Assembly (NCBI GenBank): GCA_013152075.1
Contig: JAADHD010000298.1
Coordinates: 1 to 6,478 of the forward strand
Length of the DNA stretch: 6,478 nucleotides
Source of the DNA: Verrucomicrobiota bacterium
GTDB taxonomy: Bacteria > Verrucomicrobiota > Verrucomicrobiia > Verrucomicrobiales > DEV007
Direction of reading: 5' to 3'
The notes under the pieces were generated by a model. That model was not told where the DNA came from, did not search any database, and was given only the letters and a program-made list of their open reading frames with translations. This document shows, one piece after another, positions 5,882-6,478 of this stretch. Within the stretch, counting starts at the first letter, position 1, and each line of letters opens with the position of its first letter. A program made the translations under genes and the position numbers.

Positions 5882-6478
5882 ATGAAAAAGCCAAACCCCT
5901 TCACTCTTCTCTCAACGCTTGCCGCAGCCTTATTGAGCCCCTGCCTGTTATCGGCTCAGGACACCTCCAACCTGCCCACCCTCGGTGAAATCATCAAACT
6001 CGACCTCGCGCTTGATGCCCTGATCGAACCAGGAACCAAAATCGAAGTGCTGGCCTCAGGCTTCGATTGGACCGAAGGCCCCGTCTGGGTTCCCGAGAAA
6101 AAACACCCGCATGGGGGTTATCTGCTATTTTCTGATATTCCACGCAACAAGGTGGTACGCTGGGATGAAGGCGTCGGCACAAAGACTTTTCTCAAACCCT
6201 CGGGTTATACCGGGCCAGGTAAATACGGCGGCGAGCCCGGAAGCAACGGATTGCTACTCGATCCCAAGGGGCGTCTCGTTTCCTGCGAACATGGCGATCG
6301 CCGACTTTCTGTTCTCACCAAAAACGGCGGCAAACGCACGCTGGTTGATAACTACCAAGGCAAACGTCTCAACAGCCCCAACGATGCCTGTTTTCACCCC
6401 AACGGTGATTTGTATTTCACTGACCCACCCTACGGACTGCCAAAGCGTTACGACGACCCGCGACGCGAACTCGATTTC
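5882..6478 (+). CDS. Exported SMP-30/gluconolactonase/LRE-family protein, N-terminal 199 residues (runs off the right edge)
   Basis: The frame is open from ATG 5882 to the window end. An in-frame TAA at 5867-5869 fixes the start; no ribosome-binding site is evident. Residues 1-25 are a Sec signal peptide (KK, a hydrophobic Leu/Ala stretch, cleavage after LSA before QDTSN), so the enzyme should act in the periplasm or outside. The rest is an SMP-30/gluconolactonase six-bladed propeller: WTEGPVW with the metal-ligand type Glu65, LLFSDIPRNKVVRW as the first blade, EPGSNGLLLDPKGRL with Asn122, CEHGDRR, and the family hallmark LNSPNDACFHPNGDLYFTDPPYG (residues 163-185), which carries the expected metal-site Asn. 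The later metal-ligand Asp lies beyond the window. Such enzymes hydrolyse sugar lactones such as gluconolactone, but exported members in environmental bacteria are mostly uncharacterised. Family is firm; substrate is unknown. Confidence 0.9.
   Translation, partial: MKKPNPFTLLSTLAAALLSPCLLSAQDTSNLPTLGEIIKLDLALDALIEPGTKIEVLASGFDWTEGPVWVPEKKHPHGGYLLFSDIPRNKVVRWDEGVGTKTFLKPSGYTGPGKYGGEPGSNGLLLDPKGRLVSCEHGDRRLSVLTKNGGKRTLVDNYQGKRLNSPNDACFHPNGDLYFTDPPYGLPKRYDDPRRELDF

Noticed and set aside
5930..5944. Possible lipobox Cys (LSPC, residue 21) in the SMP-30-like protein
   Set aside because: Proline directly before the Cys does not fit the lipobox, and a normal LSA cleavage site follows, so a soluble exported protein is more likely.

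Overview
The window holds four protein genes plus the start of a fifth, all chromosomal in style and closely packed. Intermediate GC content, start sites that mostly lack a Shine-Dalgarno sequence, a NagA-type deacetylase with the 'GNGCP...RHDN' signature, a divergent Nramp-family carrier and an exported SMP-30/gluconolactonase protein together suggest a Verrucomicrobiota or related PVC-group bacterium. This is a judgement from protein style; no rRNA or other phylogenetic marker is present.

Layout. Positions 1-521 (minus) carry the N-terminal part of an unrecognised exported protein, cut by the left edge. It is divergent from a nagA-like gene at 652-1608 (plus), across a 130-bp gap. Next comes a 230-bp spacer with a pair of inverted REP-like hairpins (1639-1707), then an Nramp-superfamily membrane transporter at 1839-3131 (plus). 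The transporter converges on a large AsmA-like inner-membrane-anchored protein at 3266-5794 (minus). Their 134-bp convergent gap contains a 50-bp almost perfect palindrome (3193-3242), probably a two-way terminator. An 87-bp divergent gap separates the AsmA-like gene from an exported SMP-30/gluconolactonase-family gene starting at 5882 (plus), cut by the right edge.

How the genes relate. The deacetylase and transporter lie in the same direction and may be co-expressed, which raises but does not prove a link between amino-sugar metabolism and the transported solute. The transporter keeps the Nramp framework but lacks both metal-binding signatures (DPGN and MPHN), so its substrate should not be assumed to be Mn2+ or Fe2+. 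The AsmA-like protein belongs to cell-envelope maintenance. The last gene belongs to periplasmic sugar-lactone or related hydrolase chemistry.

Most worth a second look: the REP pair with compensatory stem changes, the 50-bp palindrome, the transporter without metal motifs, the barrel-only NagA, and the internal duplication in the AsmA-like protein. I found no CRISPR array, tRNA, rRNA, insertion sequence or defence system. No intergenic stretch exceeds 300 bases.
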